From the NCBI GenBank assembly GCA_017550655.1, contig JAFZOK010000024.1:372001-436000 (forward strand): a stretch of DNA of 64,000 bases, given 5' to 3'. The notes under the pieces were generated by a model. That model saw only the letters and a program-made list of their open reading frames with translations. It had not been told where the DNA came from and made no database searches. The position numbers and the translations under genes were made by a program. The DNA is from Bacteroidales bacterium (GTDB lineage: Bacteria; Bacteroidota; Bacteroidia; Bacteroidales; UBA932). Positions 60,841 to 64,000 of this stretch are shown one piece after another (the first letter of the stretch is position 1; each line of letters opens with the position of its first letter).

Positions 60841-60956
60841 GGCGATGGTGCTCTGTAAGTAGCTGAATTACAATAGATTCTGAAATAACAGTATTCTCTA
60901 GGAAACTGTTATTTTGCAAGCGCTTGAATATAAGTCAATTACAAAGCACCATCGCC
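60841..60956. repeat. 116-bp symmetric palindromic element
   Basis: The outer arms GGCGATGGTGCTCTGTAA (60841-60858) and its counterpart ending AGCACCATCGCC (60939-60956) match at 17 of 18 positions. Inner arms AAATAACAGT (60883-60892) and ACTGTTATTT (60905-60914) match perfectly around a 12-base tip. The two unpaired stretches between inner and outer arms are each 24 bases, so the element is symmetric in length. It could be a MITE-like element or a structured RNA; the 5' part may also act as a terminator for the peroxidase gene. Confidence 0.75.
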
Positions 60957-60960
60957 TCGT

Positions 60961-61731
60961 ATGGAGCATAATATGAAACATGATTCTTTAGAACAACATC
61001 CTCTGGAGCCGTTTGTTCCGGACGGGGCCAAGTTGCTGATATTAGGTAGCTTCCCTCCTCCACGGAACAAGTGGAGCATGGAGTTCTTCTACCCGAACTT
61101 CATCAACGATTTCTGGAGAATCTGCGGCCTTGTTTTCTTCCGCGATAAGGATCATTTCATCGCTAAGGAGAATGGCATGAAACTGAAACGTTTTGACAAA
61201 GAGAAGATTGTGGAGTTCTGCAGCAAGAAGGGTATTGCATTGTACGATACGGCCTCTGCTGTAAGGCGTTTGAAAGGCAATGCTTCCGATAACTTCCTGG
61301 AGGTGGCAACTCCCACAGACATCTCCGCCCTGCTTTCCAGTATGCCGGAATGCCGCGCCATTGCCGTTACCGGCCAGAAAGCCCTTGAAACCTTCCTCGA
61401 AGCCAATCATCCATGTCTATCAGTAGCTGACAAGGTATGTGCGTCAGATGCAGATTTTATTTCTCAATCAGTTGCTGAAAACGTATGTTCCTCAGACGCA
61501 GATGGAATTTCCCAAGACTCTGGAATGAAACTACTTGCTGTCAAGGATATCAAGATAGGGGAAGCGGTTCCGATCCTCATTCGTAAAAACACAACGGATC
61601 AGCCACAGGAGTTTCGCAGAGTAATGTTTTTCAGAATGCCTTCCACCTCCCGAGCATATCCGCTACCGCTAGAAAAGAAAGCAGAGCATTACCGCAAAAT
61701 GTTTCACCAATGTTTCAGTAAATTGGGGTAG
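60961..61731 (+). CDS. Uracil-DNA-glycosylase-family protein with repeat insert
   Basis: A 256-residue protein. The start L-L-I-L-G-S-F-P-P-P-R-N-K-W-S-M-E-F-F-Y-P-N and A-V-T-G-Q-K-A-L resemble UDG-superfamily enzymes of the mismatch-glycosylase type, with the end L-P-S... replaced by R-M-P-S-T-S-R-A-Y. Residues about 152-186 are an insert of two near-identical units (S-V-A-D-K-V-C-A-S-D-A-D and S-V-A-E-N-V-C-S-S-D-A-D). The start is 5 bases after the palindromic element. The likely role is base-excision repair. Confidence 0.7.
   Translation: MEHNMKHDSLEQHPLEPFVPDGAKLLILGSFPPPRNKWSMEFFYPNFINDFWRICGLVFFRDKDHFIAKENGMKLKRFDKEKIVEFCSKKGIALYDTASAVRRLKGNASDNFLEVATPTDISALLSSMPECRAIAVTGQKALETFLEANHPCLSVADKVCASDADFISQSVAENVCSSDADGISQDSGMKLLAVKDIKIGEAVPILIRKNTTDQPQEFRRVMFFRMPSTSRAYPLPLEKKAEHYRKMFHQCFSKLG
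61421..61522 (+). repeat. Two-unit repeat inside the glycosylase-like gene
   Basis: Two units of about 50 bases encode S-V-A-(D/E)-x-V-C-(A/S)-S-D-A-D-x-I-S-Q. They interrupt the family fold in a loop and resemble no neighbour. Confidence 0.65.
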
Positions 61732-61760
61732 ATTCAAGGGGGTATGTTTATAAATAAAAG

Positions 61761-61796
61761 AGGCACAGACTTTTGTAATCTGTGCCTTTGTTCTTT
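61761..61796 (+). terminator. Rho-independent terminator
   Basis: AGGCACAGA and TCTGTGCCT form a perfect 9-bp stem, followed by TTGTTCTTTCT. It lies between the glycosylase-like gene and the convergent tRNA gene and could serve the + strand. Confidence 0.75.
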
Positions 61797-61800
61797 CTAG

Positions 61801-61874
61801 TGATTCGGTTGGGATTCGAACCCAAGACCCACAGCTTAGAAGGCTGTTGCTCTATCCAGCTGAGCTACCGAACC
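61801..61874 (-). tRNA. tRNA-Arg (anticodon TCT)
   Basis: Read on the minus strand: a 7-bp acceptor stem (GGTTCGG with CCGAATC, one G-U pair), D-arm AGCTCAGCTGGATAGAGC, anticodon loop CTTCTAA with TCT, and T-arm GGGTTCGAATCCC. It is 74 nt, and CCA is not encoded. Confidence 0.95.
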
Positions 61875-61983
61875 AGTCCCTCCTTAACCCGCATTTGCGG
61901 TTGGGGATGCAAATGTAACAATTTTTCTCAATCTTGCTAACTCAATCCGGTTTTTATGTGATATATGCGTCACATTTACCGGA

Positions 61984-62496
61984 TTATTTGCCCTTTACGG
62001 TTTCGAGTATCTTGATTATTTCCTCCTCGTTAGGATTCTCGACATTGGTGCCTACTCTTACAACGCCGTCTTTTACTTGGGCTACATATACGGTCTTGAA
62101 GCCCTGCGCGTTCTTGAAGACGTTCCAGGTAATGTCTCCGGTTGAGATGGCGTCAAGTTTTTCTTCTGCCTCGCTGCCGATATTGTCGATCCAGTTGGCT
62201 TCATCTGATTTTGCCTGCTCCTTGAAGTTCAGCTCCATACCGCCTTTCTTAACGGTCATCTCTGAAACATATTGCTTTGCTTCCCAGGAGGTTGGGATGT
62301 CTACTGTGTACCAGGCACGGTCTTCTGTCTTTACGGGCTCTGCTTCAGGAGCGGCGTTCTGTGGCTGTGCTGCCGTGGCTGCCTGCTGAGCCTGGGCTGC
62401 TGGTTCCTGTGCCGGCTTTTTGCCGGAGTTGTTTCCGCAAGATGCAATCATCAATCCTGCAGCGAGGATCGCTAGTGTAAATACTGCTTTTTTCAT
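61984..62496 (-). CDS. Small lipoprotein, unknown
   Basis: A 170-residue protein. The lipobox I-A-S-C at about 17-20 follows a clear signal helix. Then comes an alanine/glutamine/proline linker (20-57) and a beta-rich domain with W-Y-T-V-D-I-P-T-S-W and a final E-E-E-I-I-K-I-L-E-T-V. The domain may be a small binding module. It lies just downstream of the DUF368 gene on the same strand, so they may share a transcript. Confidence 0.7.
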   Translation of the reverse strand: MKKAVFTLAILAAGLMIASCGNNSGKKPAQEPAAQAQQAATAAQPQNAAPEAEPVKTEDRAWYTVDIPTSWEAKQYVSEMTVKKGGMELNFKEQAKSDEANWIDNIGSEAEEKLDAISTGDITWNVFKNAQGFKTVYVAQVKDGVVRVGTNVENPNEEEIIKILETVKGK

Positions 62497-62526
62497 TAAT
62501 GTATTTGTTATTGTTTGATATCGGTT

Positions 62527-63447
62527 TTACTGTTCCTTTTTGCTGCGGCTGGCCCAGGTCTCGAGGATTACAACTATCGCGATGCCGATAATGGCCATTA
62601 TTATGGCGGTGGCTATCTGAGGGTTGCAGCCGTTGAGGGCAGCGTATTTTGCCGGAAGGATCGGGTGGGTGATGGCTTTGTCTCCTTCTCCCTGGAGGAT
62701 CTGCTGCCAAGGCCAGATCTTGATCAGGGAACCAACCATGAAGCCTGTCAGGAGGGCAATCGTCTGGTTGTACCAGTTCTTGAGCAGCCAGGCCAGGAAG
62801 TGGGAGAAAGCCAGAAGTCCGGCAACTGCTCCAATCAAGTAGAGGGCCAGGCGAGGCAGGTTGAGGCTGCTGATGCTCTGCATAAGGTCTTCGTACTTGA
62901 CCATCAGTACCAGCAGGAAACTGCCTGAGATTCCCGGGAGGATCATTCCGCAGATGCTGGCGGCGCCGGCAATGAGGATAAACCACCAGGTGTCCGGAGT
63001 CTCGGCAGGGGAGGTCAGCGATACCCATACGGCGATTGCGGTGCCGAGGATGAGGCTGAAGAAGGTGCCCACGTTCCATTTCTTGACCTCCTTGAGCACG
63101 TACCAGCAGGATACGAGGACAAGGCCGAAGAAGAAGCTCCACGTTGCAACCGGATGGTTGTGAAGCAGGTACAGCATGAGCTTGGCAAGGGAGAATGCGC
63201 TGATGGCAATTCCCAGGATGATGAACAGCAGGAAGACTATGTCCGTTTCCTTTGCCCATTGTTTGAACTTACCCTGGAAGAGCAGTTTTGTTGTCCTGAT
63301 GTTGAAGGACTTAAGGGAGTTGATCAGTCTTTCGAAGATTCCGGTCAGGAACGCAATGGTTCCGCCGCTTACGCCTGGGATGACGTTGGCGGCTCCGATG
63401 CCGATTCCCTTGAGGGTCCACAGTGTATATTCTCTGATTTTGCTCAT
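62527..63447 (-). CDS. DUF368 membrane protein (PopT-like)
   Basis: A 306-residue polytopic protein with two inverted copies of the family signature: G-A-A-N-V-I-P-G-V-S-G-G-T-I-A-F near residue 18 and G-M-I-L-P-G-I-S-G-S-F-L-L near 168. About nine hydrophobic helices are visible. DUF368 (PopT) proteins have been shown in other bacteria to return undecaprenyl phosphate across the inner membrane. That would serve cell wall and the polysaccharide locus here. Confidence 0.9.
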   Translation of the reverse strand: MSKIREYTLWTLKGIGIGAANVIPGVSGGTIAFLTGIFERLINSLKSFNIRTTKLLFQGKFKQWAKETDIVFLLFIILGIAISAFSLAKLMLYLLHNHPVATWSFFFGLVLVSCWYVLKEVKKWNVGTFFSLILGTAIAVWVSLTSPAETPDTWWFILIAGAASICGMILPGISGSFLLVLMVKYEDLMQSISSLNLPRLALYLIGAVAGLLAFSHFLAWLLKNWYNQTIALLTGFMVGSLIKIWPWQQILQGEGDKAITHPILPAKYAALNGCNPQIATAIIMAIIGIAIVVILETWASRSKKEQ

Positions 63448-63540
63448 GTATTCTTGTATGCAGTTTAAAGTTTTCTGTAAGTTCTCAGTTTAAGTGTATC
63501 TGTACGTATATGTCTGTTTCTGTGTCTGTGTTAGTTTCCG

Positions 63541-64000
63541 TTAAACGCCTTCCAGGTCTGCTGGGTCTGAGTAATCAGCCTGGTCCTTGTTCTTGGTGTT
63601 CTTGCGGCGGGGTGGCATCGATTCCCTTATCTTCTTTTCTGCCTGAACCTCAGCGAGTCCCATTTGTGCGACCTTATGCAGAGGGTCGAAGATCAGGGCC
63701 TTGCGGTAGAGGATTTCCGCCTGGTTGAGGTCGCCGAGCTGGAAGTAAGCCAGAGCCTGTCCGCAGATTCCGTCAGGATTGTTTTTCTCTATGCGGTTAA
63801 AGTCGTTGAAATGCTTCAGGGCTTCCTGCGGCATCTTGCAGTCTATGCAGAGCTGACCCATATTGAACAGGGCGTGGATGTTCTGCGGATTGAGGGCAAT
63901 TGCGTAGCCGAATGCCTCGTAGGCATCTCTTAAACGGTTTTTCTTGTCGTAGATTATGCCCAGATTGTGCCAAATGATATCGTTGAACGGATCTATGTCC
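63541..64000 (-). CDS. TPR-repeat protein, 5' partial
   Basis: On the minus strand the frame is open to the window edge, so the true start lies beyond 64000. The visible 152 residues contain at least three tetratricopeptide units (W-H-N-L-G-I-I-Y-D-K-K-N, then A-L-F-N-M-G-Q-L, then G-Q-A-L-A-Y-F-Q-L-G-D-L-N-Q-A). The tail is basic (P-P-R-R-K-N-T-K-N-K). It is likely a scaffold protein. The 93 bases to the DUF368 gene hold nothing clear. Confidence 0.8.
   Translation of the reverse strand, partial: DIDPFNDIIWHNLGIIYDKKNRLRDAYEAFGYAIALNPQNIHALFNMGQLCIDCKMPQEALKHFNDFNRIEKNNPDGICGQALAYFQLGDLNQAEILYRKALIFDPLHKVAQMGLAEVQAEKKIRESMPPRRKNTKNKDQADYSDPADLEGV

Noticed and set aside
60149-60919. 256-codon minus-strand frame over the peroxidase
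   Set aside because: It is a shadow of the peroxidase gene; it has no recognisable domain.
62345-63259. 304-codon minus-strand frame overlapping DUF368
   Set aside because: It is out of frame with the DUF368 and lipoprotein genes on the same strand, and rich in Pro, Arg and His.

Overview
This is chromosomal DNA from an unidentified member of the Bacteroidota, most likely order Bacteroidales. Evidence for this includes -7 boxes of the TAnnTTTG type, a Big_2/FISUMP-type lipoprotein, lipobox lipoproteins ending in SC or GC, a DUF368 membrane protein, and few Shine-Dalgarno sequences. No ribosomal RNA, phage structural gene, transposase or CRISPR array was seen.

Layout. (1) 1-5,650 is an AT-rich defence island: an HD-domain protein, the DarT/DarG ADP-ribosylation toxin-antitoxin pair, a PD-(D/E)XK nuclease-like protein, two tandem paralogous small genes, then decayed genes (a Crp/Fnr fragment and a broken ORF). 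(2) 5,700-28,000 is a mosaic. GC-richer pieces of a two-gene cassette (DegT-family aminotransferase plus WbuC-like cupin) recur as two full aminotransferase genes, one intact cupin and four decayed fragments. AT-rich cargo modules lie between them: a DUF4145 pseudogene and membrane proteins including a putAbiC-type protein; a DGQxR/HEPN-like pair; a STAND ATPase, TIR protein and PLD-nuclease set linked by one shared short motif; a chimeric helical-repeat gene; and an AlbA_2 ATP-binding regulator. (3) 28,045-39,300 holds a Big_2 lipoprotein, a nucleoside-hydrolase-like secreted enzyme, a toxin-antitoxin-chaperone (SecB-like) operon with two operator copies, and a group with two AAA+ ATPases, a metallophosphoesterase and an unknown 519-residue protein whose three promoters carry the same 16-bp palindrome. 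(4) 39,343-58,337 is a surface polysaccharide locus: initiating sugar transferase, Wzx flippase, Wzy-type polymerase, four sugar-related transferase or DUF354 genes, a UDP-sugar 2-epimerase, a nucleotidyltransferase-like protein, a UDP-sugar dehydrogenase and a Gfo/Idh/MocA dehydrogenase. It also holds a phytase-esterase-like lipoprotein, a giant FAD/Fe-S oxidase and several families of small palindromic repeats. (5) 58,349-64,000 is ordinary chromosome: DUF2207, EF-hand protein, glutathione peroxidase, uracil-DNA-glycosylase-like protein, tRNA-Arg, lipoprotein, DUF368 and a TPR protein running off the end.

How the parts fit. The polysaccharide genes resemble part of the UDP-GlcNAc to UDP-diacetamido-uronate route (dehydrogenase at 50.3 kb, oxidoreductase at 57.4 kb, aminotransferase copies at 5.9 and 26.6 kb, epimerase at 47.5 kb). 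The most striking candidate system is the STAND/TIR/PLD set at 14.4-20.8 kb. The motif N-Q-N-G...Y-V-E...N...G sits at the N-terminus of the STAND ATPase, at the extreme C-terminus of the TIR protein, and between the two halves of the PLD protein. That is the layout expected for amyloid-type or other homotypic signalling from a sensor to two effectors. All functional statements rest on reading the translated sequence; no database search was possible.
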